Shown one piece after another: positions 23,729 to 32,438 of a stretch of 64,000 bases of DNA. The translations under genes and the position numbers were made by a program. The notes beneath the pieces were generated by a model. The model was not told the origin of the DNA and searched no databases. It saw only the letters and a list, made by a program, of their open reading frames with translations. Location of the stretch: the NCBI RefSeq assembly GCF_039539965.1, contig NZ_BAABED010000001.1:3472001-3536000 (forward strand), written 5' to 3'. Numbering within the stretch: the first letter of the stretch is position 1; each line of letters opens with the position of its first letter. Source of the DNA: Arthrobacter methylotrophus. Its GTDB lineage: Bacteria; Actinomycetota; Actinomycetes; Actinomycetales; Micrococcaceae.

Positions 23729-25249
23729 TCAAGTGCCGCGCAGCAGTTCCGCGAATTGTTCCGGTGGCATGGGGCGGCCGAAGTGATATCCTTGACCGCT
23801 GGCGCAGCCCAGGCGGCCAAGCTCGGCTGCCTGCTCTGCCGTCTCAATGCCCTCGGCAACGGCCTGCATTCCACACGCATGGATGAGCTGGAGAACCGCC
23901 GCGACGAACTCCCGTTCCTTGTCGTCCGTACCCAGGCCCTGAATCAGGGAGCGGTCAATCTTGACCACGTTGACGGGCAGGCTGCGCAAGTAGCTGATGG
24001 ACGAATAGCCGGTACCAAAATCATCGATTTCCAGTCGGATGCCCAAGCGCCGAAGGCCGGTTAGAGAGTATCTGTCAATGTCGCTGCCATTTACCGCCAT
24101 GGACTCCGTCAGCTCGATGACCAACCTGGACGCCTCCACTCCGGTCTCGGCAAGCACCTCCCGCACATGCTCGATCAACTCCAGGCTTTGCAGTTCGGTT
24201 GTCGAAATATTGACCCGCATGCTGAAGTTTTCGTCCACGCCCGGGCCATCCTGCCATAAGCGCAATTGCCGCATTGCTTGACGAAGAACCCAATAGCCGA
24301 GATCGATGATGATGCCGGTTTCCTCGGCCAGTGGAATGAACGCATCCGGCATCAGCAATCCCCTGTCCGGGTGGTTCCACCGCACCAAGGCCTCCGCACC
24401 TTCAACCCGGCCGGATTTCAACTCGACAACAGGCTGGAAGTGAAGGACAAGCTGATCTGTCCGGATGGCTTCACGCAGCTCCGAGATCATGAGTCCCTGG
24501 AGTCGGCGCGCATACAGTAATGCCGGCTCGAAGACCTTGACGCTGCTCCGATGCTCCGCCTTTGCCGCGTACATGGCCGTATCGGCTTCCATCACGAGGT
24601 CGTCGACGGACTGACCCGGCTCGGCAACGCGGAGTCCGATACTGGTTCCACAGATGATCCGCACTTCTCCGATATCGATGCTCTCGCCTACGGCCCGGAG
24701 GATTCGCTTGGCTACCCCCCGAGCATAGGCCGCATTGGATTTGGGCAGCATGACGGCAAACTCATCCCCGCCGAGCCTGGCCACCATGTCGTTGTCGCGG
24801 ACGGCAGCGAGCAAGCGTCTGGCAGTGACCTTCAAAACGGTGTCTCCCGCGCCGTGCCCTAGGGTGTCGTTGATCCCTTTGAACGAGTTCAAGTCCATTA
24901 CGAGCAACGCAGGAGGGAGTTCGCCGCGCTCCGCTTCGACGAGTTCATGGCTCAGCGCCCTTTCGAGCGCCGTGCGGTTGGCCAACTGGGTCAGCGGATC
25001 AGTGAGCGCCATCCTTTCAAGTTCGATTTGGGCCTCGCGCAGCATGGCTGTTCGGCTTTGGACCCGTTCCTCGAGCTCTTGGTAGATGGCTTGGAGATCG
25101 TCCGCCATAAGGTTGATGCCGGTAATGACGGCAGCCACTTCGTCCCGCGGTCCGGTAACCGGGATTCGCGTGCTGAGGTCGCCGTCCGCAATCCGGACCA
25201 CCCCTTCAACGAGGGCAAGGAGTCGCGGATCCTGGGGCTCATGATTCAC
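23729..25249 (-). CDS. GGDEF-EAL bifunctional c-di-GMP enzyme
   Basis: 506 residues. An N-terminal HAMP-like helix pair (residues 15-75, ending in a coiled coil) without any membrane segment is followed by a GGDEF domain with intact GGDEF (160-164) and an RxxD inhibitory site (RDND, 151-154). A complete EAL domain follows (EAL at 286-288, DDFGTGYSS at 409-417, IKxD-type KIDRSL). Both synthesis and hydrolysis of c-di-GMP look possible. A free HAMP in a soluble protein suggests regulation by a partner; the STAS-like gene upstream overlaps it by 11 bp and is the obvious candidate. Its stop is 32 bp from the peptide terminator. Confidence 0.92.
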   Translation of the reverse strand: MNHEPQDPRLLALVEGVVRIADGDLSTRIPVTGPRDEVAAVITGINLMADDLQAIYQELEERVQSRTAMLREAQIELERMALTDPLTQLANRTALERALSHELVEAERGELPPALLVMDLNSFKGINDTLGHGAGDTVLKVTARRLLAAVRDNDMVARLGGDEFAVMLPKSNAAYARGVAKRILRAVGESIDIGEVRIICGTSIGLRVAEPGQSVDDLVMEADTAMYAAKAEHRSSVKVFEPALLYARRLQGLMISELREAIRTDQLVLHFQPVVELKSGRVEGAEALVRWNHPDRGLLMPDAFIPLAEETGIIIDLGYWVLRQAMRQLRLWQDGPGVDENFSMRVNISTTELQSLELIEHVREVLAETGVEASRLVIELTESMAVNGSDIDRYSLTGLRRLGIRLEIDDFGTGYSSISYLRSLPVNVVKIDRSLIQGLGTDDKEREFVAAVLQLIHACGMQAVAEGIETAEQAAELGRLGCASGQGYHFGRPMPPEQFAELLRGT

Positions 25250-25685
25250 GATGGTGCTTCCTCAACCAGTCGCGGGCTTCCGCCTCGGATGTGAAGAATT
25301 GCGCCGGAAGGGAACCGGGCTTCGCTCGCAGGAGAAAGTGGGCGATCACCCGGTCCACCGGGCTTTCCCCCAGCAAAGCACAGGCCGAAACAACCACCGA
25401 GTTCGTGTAGGTGACGCGCGCGTCGCTGGTGACGGACAGCACTCCGGTCACCGTCAGCAGAACCGGTATCCGCCCTCCACCCGCAAACCCACGAACAGCT
25501 GCGGCGGCTGCCCGGGCTTCCGGCAAGCCGACAACGGCATTCGGCGGCAAAGTGACTTCAACAATGCCGTCTTCTGCCAAGTCGACGGTGATCGGACCTG
25601 CAGGCGCGGAGTCCTCCCCCCTTGAGACACCAAGCGCATCATCTGGAAACCGGGAGTCGTGGACCGGAAGTGCCTGGGCGCTCAT
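25239..25685 (-). CDS. STAS/SpoIIAA-like small protein preceding the GGDEF-EAL gene
   Basis: 148 residues. After about 30 disordered residues the pattern GPITVDLAEDGIVEVTLPPNAVVGLPEARAAAAAVRGFAGGGRIPVLLTVTGVLSV fits the beta-beta-alpha-beta layout of small SpoIIAA-like/DUF7793-type domains. Its end ARDWLRKHHRES recalls AEEWLxxH tails of that group. No enzyme motif. It overlaps the GGDEF-EAL start by 11 bp, so the two are coupled and probably interact. The function is not known. The 277 bp upstream (25686-25962) hold no gene I can support. Confidence 0.7.
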   Translation of the reverse strand: MSAQALPVHDSRFPDDALGVSRGEDSAPAGPITVDLAEDGIVEVTLPPNAVVGLPEARAAAAAVRGFAGGGRIPVLLTVTGVLSVTSDARVTYTNSVVVSACALLGESPVDRVIAHFLLRAKPGSLPAQFFTSEAEARDWLRKHHRES

Positions 25686-25962
25686 CGATGTGTGACCTGC
25701 CGCCGCCGGGCGAAGGGCTCAGAAGAGTCCCGCAAGGCGCAATCCAGGAAACGGCATGTTGCCCTTGGGAGGGATACATTGCCGGCGTGTCCCGGACGAC
25801 GCAGAACAAGCTGATGAGTCATGGTTCCTATGTTCTGCTGTGTCGATAGATCTGGTCGGCGCCAAAACTGCGTGGAACCCTCAGTATGGTGCCATTCTGG
25901 TAAGTGCACTCATGATAAGGCAAACATTACCCGTCTGCTGACACGAGGCTACCTGCGAAAAC

Positions 25963-26728
25963 TCAGGGTCCCGCGAGCCGCGCCGCCGTGCGCCGTACTT
26001 CCCGGACCCGCTGCGCCACCACGAGCCCCGCGGCACATAGACCGATGGTGATCGGATAGCCCATCAGGCGTTCCAAGGTTCCGGGTTCGGGCACGGTCAT
26101 CCGCGTCAGGCCACCCACCACGAGAGCACCGAATGACACCGTTCCGCACCCCAGGACGAACCAACTCATGGCCGTATGGTGCAGCCAGAGCCGCCCGAGG
26201 ACCAACAGCGCCAGTGCTCCGCCAACGAAGAACATGAGGGCCCCAGCAAGGTGCCAAGGGGAGCCGAGGTCTTCCGGAACGAAACCCACAATGACAGTTC
26301 CCAGTCCGGAGATGCCGGTCAGGACCCGGACCGCGACGGCGGAGGTCCACGCCTTGCGGTAAGCGGCGCCGTACTTGATGCGCACGCCGGGACGGGCCGC
26401 GATGCACAAGAGCGCCGAGCTAAGGAGCAACGCCCCGAATAGCATTCCGAGGCCCTGCACCACGAAGGAGGCATCCATGAGCAGGTGCAGGGGTGAACAG
26501 ACGTCGCGGTGCTCGTAGCTCTCGCATTTAAGCGCCCCCAGATCGCTAATGAAGCCGGTCCGGCGATCATAGGGCGCACTCCCGCGCCAGGCTTCGATCA
26601 CCGCCGATTCGGCAACGAAATACTGCACTACGCTCAACTGGGCCCCAGCCGCCGATGTTCGAGCGGATGGAGCCCAGTTCCGGGAGGTAGTCGCCTGGGG
26701 CGGCTGGCACCGTTATCTGCTCTCTCAT
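25963..26728 (-). pseudogene. DUF998-family membrane protein, apparent frameshift near the 5' end
   Basis: The frame 25963-26637 gives 224 residues of a DUF998 protein: SVVQYFVAESAVIEAW, then the family hallmark RRTGFISDLG, and five to six membrane segments. It has no good start; the first usable codon is TTG 26637, inside the first helix. Another frame starting at ATG 26728 encodes MREQITVPAAPGDYLPELG and then SIRSNIGGW, and would run into the DUF998 frame if one base were removed from the CCCC run at 26643-26646. So the gene is either interrupted by a one-base insertion or the assembly has an error there. Function of the family is unknown. Confidence 0.65.
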
Positions 26729-26774
26729 CCGGGCCAGCCTAGCGCGCGTCGTTCAGCGGCGCGGCCCGCCGGTG

Positions 26775-26804
26775 TTCGAGGGCTGCCCCGGCAGCTTGTA
26801 TGCT
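26775..26804 (+). promoter_or_regulatory. Promoter candidate of tRNA-Arg
   Basis: TTCGAG (26775-26780) and TATGCT (26799-26804) with an 18-bp spacer, about 50 bp before the mature tRNA. Both boxes are moderate matches. Confidence 0.45.
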
Positions 26805-26854
26805 TGTTTGCGTGCCCGGCCAACGGCTCCCAGGAGCTTCGAGCGTGTGCACAG

Positions 26855-26927
26855 GCCCTCGTAGCTCAGTGGATAGAGCACGGCTCTCCTAAAGCCGGTG
26901 TCGTTGGTTCGATTCCAATCGAGGGCA
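26855..26927 (+). tRNA. tRNA-Arg (anticodon CCT)
   Basis: Complete cloverleaf: acceptor arms GCCCTCG (26855-26861) and CGAGGGC (26920-26926) pair fully, D-arm GCTC...GAGC, anticodon stem CGGCT/AGCCG with loop CTCCTAA (anticodon CCT, reading AGG), T-loop TTCGATT and discriminator A. No CCA is encoded. The next coding frame begins one base after the discriminator. Confidence 0.96.
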
Positions 26928-26928
26928 C

Positions 26929-27384
26929 TTGAAAGACCAGCTGCGCGATTCGTCCCCCATTCAAGACTTGCGGGCCTACCTGCATGGCAGCTGGACCGTG
27001 GAACGGTCCCTCTGGGACCGGGCGAGCGGAGCGCGCGGTACGTTCACCGGCGTCGTGCGCTATACAGAAGCCCCCGACGGCGGACTCCTCCTCCGCGAGG
27101 ACGGCACCATGACCTGGCCTACGCACACTGGCCCGGTCTTTCGTGAATACCTCCTGCGACCTTCGGACTCCCCCTCCGCCATGGACGTGTACTTCCCGGA
27201 TGGCAAACCATTCCACCGTATGAGCTTCAACGGCCATGCCAGCGAGGACAGCCACTGGTGCGATCCCGATGACTACAAAGTCAATTACCTCTGGGGAGGC
27301 CCGGATGCGTTCAGCTACGCGTGGGACGTCCAGGGACCTGCCAAGGATCTGCTGCTGGAATCCCGGCTCAGGAGAGAGCAATGA
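26929..27384 (+). CDS. DUF6314-family protein starting directly after the tRNA
   Basis: 151 residues resembling the actinobacterial DUF6314 family: LRAYLHGSWTVERSL at the start, ...GGLLLREDGTMTWP and AMDVYFPDGKPFHRM in the middle, HWCDPDDYKVNYLW near the end, a small lipocalin-like beta-barrel pattern. No function is known. The longest frame begins with TTG 26929, one base after the tRNA discriminator, without a ribosome site; TTG 26968, just before the conserved domain, is an alternative. The stop overlaps the NUDIX start by ATGA, so the pair is coupled and probably co-transcribed with the tRNA. Confidence 0.8.
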   Translation: MKDQLRDSSPIQDLRAYLHGSWTVERSLWDRASGARGTFTGVVRYTEAPDGGLLLREDGTMTWPTHTGPVFREYLLRPSDSPSAMDVYFPDGKPFHRMSFNGHASEDSHWCDPDDYKVNYLWGGPDAFSYAWDVQGPAKDLLLESRLRREQ

Positions 27385-27797
27385 CCCACAACAATCGAGC
27401 CAAGGACCTGATTGTCGTCAGCGCGGTCTGCGTCTACGACGGCGCGGGACGTCTGCTGACGGTGCGCAAGCGCGGCACCGACAAGTTCATGCACCCGGGC
27501 GGCAAGCCCGAACCGGGTGAGACTGCGGCTGAAGCGGCTTCCCGCGAGCTGGCCGAGGAAGTCGGAATCGACGTCGGCCCCGCCGATCTGGAACCCTTGG
27601 GAACCTGGCTGGCTGTCGCCGCCAACGAGGCCGCCACGGACATCGAAGCCACCGTGTTTACCGCACCGGGCACGTGGGAGGCCCAGCCCTGCGCCGAGAT
27701 CGCAGAGATCCGCTGGTTGGATCTCACGGCCGAGCTTCCGGACGACCTCGCCCCGCTCCTCACCGACCACGTCTTGCCCCTGCTCGGGAAAAAGTAA
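27381..27797 (+). CDS. NUDIX hydrolase
   Basis: 138 residues with a full NUDIX box: GGKPEPGETAAEAASREL plus the following AEEVGI (about residues 40-63), preceded by RKRGTDKFMHP. Such enzymes cleave nucleoside diphosphates linked to another group; MutT-like 8-oxo-dGTP or NADH-type activity cannot be distinguished here. Start ATG 27381 has GGAGAG upstream and overlaps the DUF6314 stop. About 140 bp separate it from the kinase gene. Confidence 0.9.
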   Translation: MTHNNRAKDLIVVSAVCVYDGAGRLLTVRKRGTDKFMHPGGKPEPGETAAEAASRELAEEVGIDVGPADLEPLGTWLAVAANEAATDIEATVFTAPGTWEAQPCAEIAEIRWLDLTAELPDDLAPLLTDHVLPLLGKK

Positions 27798-27938
27798 AGG
27801 AACCAAGGAGCAAGGAAAATCCGGTTCCAGCACAATTGTCAATTTTGCCGCGAAGTAGTGGAGCTTTGGCGCCTAGGGTGGCAAAGTTTGCTTTAACCTA
27901 ATTCAGGTTCGCATTGTCAGATCCAGCTGGGGGATCGC

Positions 27939-30900
27939 ATGCAGTCTCTTGACGAGCGCAGTAACGCCATGCCTGTCCGCATGGGCAGGTTTGGCGTTCC
28001 CCGGCCAGCCCTTGTTTGGACAACCCTTGCTCTCGGTACGGCCGTAGTGATCCTGTTGGTGCTCCTCGGAGCAAACCAACGGACGCCGGCGGCCCAGTCG
28101 GCGGGGGATTTCGCTATCCTGGCGTCCGCGCTGCTCGCCACAGTGAGTTGCGCCCGTGCCGCAATGCGGAAGGACGAAAGCTCCCGCGCGTGGTGGATCA
28201 TGGCGATTGCCACCCTCGTCTGGACCATTGGTCAATGTATCTGGACCTTCTTGGGGCTCACCCGAAACCACGACTATCCCTATCCTTCCATCGCGGATGC
28301 CGTTTTCATCGTTTACGCGATTCCGGCCGCGATGGCCCTCTACTTGTTCCCGCGTCCCCGCGTTTCGCGGGTTGCTTTCTTGCGCACCCTTTTGGATTCG
28401 GCAGTGATTGCCTCTGCGGTGCTGTTCATGAGCTGGGCCACTGTGCTCGGTGCCATGTACAAGGCCGAAGGGCAGGAGCCACTCGTCCATCTCGCCGGCC
28501 TCGCCTACCCGGTTGCCGACATCGTGATGGTTTCCATCGTCCTCATGCTCACCATGCGGAGGGCCCCGGGTGAGCGGCTCAGATGGGTGTGCCTGGGTGG
28601 CGGGCTCCTCGTCCTGGCCCTCACTGACAGTACCTACGTGAAACTGACCTTCGACGGCGTCACAGGGCTGACCGGGACACCGCTGGCGGCGGGCTGGATC
28701 ACGGCGTTCCTCCTGATCGCCCTCGCCCCGTTGATCCCCTACGGCCATAAGCGCCGCACGGACCGTCGACTCTATACCCTGGCCGTGGAGCTCCTCCCCT
28801 ACGTCCCCGTCTTCGGGGCAGTCATGGTGGCGCCCATACGTGTCGGCCGTCCCGGCGACCCTTTTCTCCAGGCTGTAGGCCTCACAGTGCTAGTCCTCAC
28901 CATCACGCGCCAGACCCTCATGATCCTGGAGAACATCAATCTGACCCGGGATCTCGAATCCAAGGTTGCCGAACGCACTGCGGAGCTCGAAGGCCTCGCC
29001 GCGATCGTCAACTCCTCCGCGGATGCCATCGTGGGCAAGACCGTGGACGGCGTCATCACCAGTTGGAATCCAGGGGCCGAACGGATCTACGGATACAGCG
29101 CCTCGGAGGCAATCGGCAGGCATGTCTCCTTCATCATTCCGGATGGACTCCGGGACGAAGAAGAAGACCTCCTGGCAGCCATCAGGGCCGGCGGGGAAAC
29201 GCACAGCTTCGAAACGGACCGGGTGCGCATCGACGGTTCCATCGTTCCCGTCTCGCTGACAATGTCCCCGATCCGCGGCAGCGAAGGCATCCACGGAGTC
29301 GCCACGATAGCCCAGGACATTACGGAACGCCGGATCGCGGAGGCAGAGTTGGTCACTGCCCGGGAAGCCGCCGAGGAATCCAGCCGCCTGAAGTCGGAGT
29401 TCCTGGCGACGATGAGCCATGAAATCCGTACCCCGATGAACGGCGTCATTGGATTGACCGGTCTGCTATTGGACACCCCCTTGGAGGATACCCAGCGCCA
29501 ATATGCCGAGGGGGTCAAGGGGGCCGGAGAAGCGCTGCTGACGCTGATCAATGACATTCTGGACTTCTCAAAACTCGAAGCCGGCAAAGTCGATCTGGAT
29601 CCGGCGCCGTTCAATCCACGCATCCTGGTGGAGGAACTCGCAGTCCTCCTTGCCGAAGCCGCCCAGGCCAAAGGCTTGGAGTTGATCGCGTACTGCCGGC
29701 CGGAAGTTCCGGCGATGCTGGTGGGTGACGCTGGCCGTATCAGGCAGATCCTGCTCAACTTGGCCTCGAATGCGGTGAAATTCACCCCGTCCGGGGAAGT
29801 CGTCATCAGCGTGAAGGTCGTGGAACAAGGCCCTGCGGATGTGCGGGTGCGCTTCGAAGTCCGTGACACCGGAATCGGAATCGACGCTGCAGACCATTAC
29901 CGGCTCTTCGAATCCTTTTCACAGGCCGATGCCTCCACCACCCGCCGGTACGGCGGAACCGGCCTTGGGCTGGCCATCTCGCGGAGGCTTACCGAGGTGA
30001 TGGGCGGCGAGATCGGGGTGGACAGTTCCCTGGGAAACGGCAGCACTTTCTGGGCCACCCTGCCGTTGGCTGCGACAGAACCGGCCGCAGCTCCGGCGTC
30101 GATCTCGCCCGAGCAACTGAGGGGACTGCGGGTCCTGGTGGTGGATGACAACGCGAGCAACCGGCTGGTGCTCAAGGCGCAATTGGCGGGCTGGCAGATG
30201 ATTCCGGAGGCAGTCGGCGATGCCCGACAGGGTTTGGAACGCTGCCGCGAGGCGGCCGCGGCCGGCCGTCCCTTCGACATTGCCGTGCTGGACATGGTCA
30301 TGCCCCACATGAACGGACTGGAGCTGGCCCACAAACTGAGCACCGACATCGCATTGGAGTCCCTACGGATCATGATGCTGACGTCCACCATGAATGTGGA
30401 CAAAGCCGAACTGGTGGCCGCCGGGGTCCAGGAATGGTTGACGAAGCCCGTGCGCAGCTCCGAATTCTACGATCGGCTCATGCGCCTTGTCGCCACCCGT
30501 CCGTCTGCGCCCGCTCCGGCTCCGGTCGTTTCTCCCATGGCTCCCGTGGCCATCAGCCAGCCTTCGCGCGGCCTGATTTTGGTCGTGGAGGACAACGAGG
30601 TCAACCAGCTCGTCGCCTGGAGCATGGTTGCGAAGCTCGGTTACAAGGCCGACGTGGTTGCCAACGGTAGTGAAGCCGTTGCCGCCACGGTGGCCACTGA
30701 GTATGCCGCGGTCCTGATGGACTGCCATATGCCCGTCATGGACGGATTCGAGGCCACCAAAGCCATCCGGGCACGGCAGGATGGACGCCGGAGGCTCCCT
30801 GTCATTGCCATGACCGCAGGCGCCATGGATGAGGACCGTGAGCGGTGCCTCGCCGCAGGCATGGACGATTACCTGACCAAACCGGTTGACATGGACAAAT

Positions 30901-31304
30901 TGGACGGGGTTCTCTCCCGGTGGGTGCCCGCGGCTTCGAAGGAAAGCGCGGTGCCCGTCCTGGATCCGGCGAGGCTGGAAACGTTGCGCAACTTGGGACC
31001 CGTGGACGGATTCGGCTTGCTGCCTGCTGCGGCCAATGCCTTCCGGGAGGACATCCAACCGAGCCTGGAAGCACTCCGCCACGCCCTGGACAACGGGGGC
31101 GGCGACGACTTCCGGCAGGTAGCCCATAAATTGAAGGGCGCCGCGGCCAATATTGGAGCCGCCCGCGCGTCCAGGATGTGCGCGGACATGGAACGCAGCT
31201 CGTCAAACGGAGTGCCCGTTGATCCCGCACTCCTCGCCAGGCTTGAGGCCGAACTTGCCCTTGTCGAGCAAGCGTTGGACCGTACCCTGTCGGTGGTCCC
31301 ATGA
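27939..31304 (+). CDS. Hybrid sensor histidine kinase (membrane - PAS - kinase - REC - REC - Hpt)
   Basis: 1121 residues. Eight to nine membrane segments (about 25-330) form an uncharacterised sensor. Then come a short coiled coil, a PAS domain (345-465, [13 protein letters not shown]...), HisKA with phospho-acceptor His494 in SHEIRTP, and HATPase_c (N613 box, DTGIGI, GGTGLGL). Two receiver domains follow with Asp785 and Asp928, then a C-terminal Hpt domain ([12 protein letters not shown], His1063). This is a complete internal phosphorelay. The start ATG follows GGGGGA. It overlaps the response-regulator gene by ATGA, so the Hpt most likely passes phosphate to that diguanylate cyclase. The signal is unknown. 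Confidence 0.95.
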   Translation: MQSLDERSNAMPVRMGRFGVPRPALVWTTLALGTAVVILLVLLGANQRTPAAQSAGDFAILASALLATVSCARAAMRKDESSRAWWIMAIATLVWTIGQCIWTFLGLTRNHDYPYPSIADAVFIVYAIPAAMALYLFPRPRVSRVAFLRTLLDSAVIASAVLFMSWATVLGAMYKAEGQEPLVHLAGLAYPVADIVMVSIVLMLTMRRAPGERLRWVCLGGGLLVLALTDSTYVKLTFDGVTGLTGTPLAAGWITAFLLIALAPLIPYGHKRRTDRRLYTLAVELLPYVPVFGAVMVAPIRVGRPGDPFLQAVGLTVLVLTITRQTLMILENINLTRDLESKVAERTAELEGLAAIVNSSADAIVGKTVDGVITSWNPGAERIYGYSASEAIGRHVSFIIPDGLRDEEEDLLAAIRAGGETHSFETDRVRIDGSIVPVSLTMSPIRGSEGIHGVATIAQDITERRIAEAELVTAREAAEESSRLKSEFLATMSHEIRTPMNGVIGLTGLLLDTPLEDTQRQYAEGVKGAGEALLTLINDILDFSKLEAGKVDLDPAPFNPRILVEELAVLLAEAAQAKGLELIAYCRPEVPAMLVGDAGRIRQILLNLASNAVKFTPSGEVVISVKVVEQGPADVRVRFEVRDTGIGIDAADHYRLFESFSQADASTTRRYGGTGLGLAISRRLTEVMGGEIGVDSSLGNGSTFWATLPLAATEPAAAPASISPEQLRGLRVLVVDDNASNRLVLKAQLAGWQMIPEAVGDARQGLERCREAAAAGRPFDIAVLDMVMPHMNGLELAHKLSTDIALESLRIMMLTSTMNVDKAELVAAGVQEWLTKPVRSSEFYDRLMRLVATRPSAPAPAPVVSPMAPVAISQPSRGLILVVEDNEVNQLVAWSMVAKLGYKADVVANGSEAVAATVATEYAAVLMDCHMPVMDGFEATKAIRARQDGRRRLPVIAMTAGAMDEDRERCLAAGMDDYLTKPVDMDKLDGVLSRWVPAASKESAVPVLDPARLETLRNLGPVDGFGLLPAAANAFREDIQPSLEALRHALDNGGGDDFRQVAHKLKGAAANIGAARASRMCADMERSSSNGVPVDPALLARLEAELALVEQALDRTLSVVP

Positions 31305-32233
31305 AGGTGCTGGTAGCGGACGACGACTTCGGTTCGCGATTGGTAGCGCAGGCGGCAGTTGAGCACTACGGACACGAATGCATTGTGGCCGCGGACGGCA
31401 GTTCCGCGTGGGAGCTGTACAAGCAACACCGGCCGCAGGTCGTGGTGACCGACCTGATGATGCCTGGCCTCGACGGGCTCGAGCTCTGCCGTGCCATTCG
31501 CTCCGCGGAAGGCGACTCGTACACCTATCTCGTCCTAGTCACGTCGAAGGACTCCCATGAAGACGTCGTCGCGGGCATGCACGCCGGCGCGGATGACTAC
31601 GTGGCCAAACCGCTGGACCCCTTCGTCCTGCATACCCGCCTGCTGGTGGCGCAACGGGTGACGTCATTGCACACGGATCTTGCGCGCTACCGCGCCGCGC
31701 TCGCGGAGCAAGCCCGCACCGATCCCCTGACGAAGCTCCATAACCGGCTCAAGCTTTCAGAAGACCTGGAACAGCTGCACCGCAAGTGCGCACGCTACGG
31801 TACGGACTACAGCCTGGCCATTTGCGATGTGGACAATTTCAAGAGATACAACGACATCTACGGCCATCAGGCCGGTGACTCTGCGCTACAGGCAGTCGCA
31901 GCGTCCCTTACCGGTGAAAGCCGCCAAAGCGATGGAATCTACCGATTCGGCGGGGAGGAATTCCTCTTCCTGCTGCCAGGACAGTCGGCGGCCGGCGCAC
32001 AAACCAGGCTCGAACGCGCACTGGACGCCGTACAGGGCCTCGGCATTCCCCATTCCGGAAACCCTTCGGGCACCCTGACCCTGAGCGCCGGACTCTCAGC
32101 TTATGTTCCCGAGCACCGGGTCAGCAGCGAACGGCTCCTGAAAGAGGCCGACATAGCCTTATATGCAGCCAAGTCCGCCGGCCGAAACCGCATCGAGGTC
32201 GCACCGGAAGCCCGGCAGCCCACCCGAAACTGA
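31301..32233 (+). CDS. Response regulator with GGDEF domain (PleD-like diguanylate cyclase)
   Basis: 310 residues. Receiver domain 1-120 with the acidic pocket ADDD, phospho-acceptor Asp51 (VVTDLMMPG) and Lys in VAKPL, a linker helix, then a GGDEF domain with active motif GGEEF (217-221) and an RxxD product-inhibition site (RQSD, 208-211) five residues before it. It should make c-di-GMP when phosphorylated. Translation is coupled to the hybrid kinase by ATGA. With the GGDEF-EAL protein at 23729 the region holds two c-di-GMP enzymes. The 205 bp after it, up to the convergent exporter gene, contain no feature I can support. Confidence 0.95.
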   Translation: MKVLVADDDFGSRLVAQAAVEHYGHECIVAADGSSAWELYKQHRPQVVVTDLMMPGLDGLELCRAIRSAEGDSYTYLVLVTSKDSHEDVVAGMHAGADDYVAKPLDPFVLHTRLLVAQRVTSLHTDLARYRAALAEQARTDPLTKLHNRLKLSEDLEQLHRKCARYGTDYSLAICDVDNFKRYNDIYGHQAGDSALQAVAASLTGESRQSDGIYRFGGEEFLFLLPGQSAAGAQTRLERALDAVQGLGIPHSGNPSGTLTLSAGLSAYVPEHRVSSERLLKEADIALYAAKSAGRNRIEVAPEARQPTRN

Positions 32234-32438
32234 TTGGCGACGACACCATCAGCATCACATAGCGCAGGTTTTTGGCCGTGGCCGATTCCCGGTCCCCCGA
32301 ATTTCCAGGCTATACGCGACGCGAGGCGCTAAAAGGTTGCTCAGCGTGACACCGCCGAGGCTCGATCCACCGACTTTCCACACCGGAAGCTCGACGTCAC
32401 GCCTGGCAGAGGCGGAGCCTCGAAACCCGGGACCGCGT

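Noticed and set aside
23514..23732. Minus-strand frame across the AIGWWPN repeats
   Set aside because: It has Trp/Arg-rich shadow sequence, no start signal, and runs through the terminator; the plus strand has promoter, ribosome site and signal peptide.
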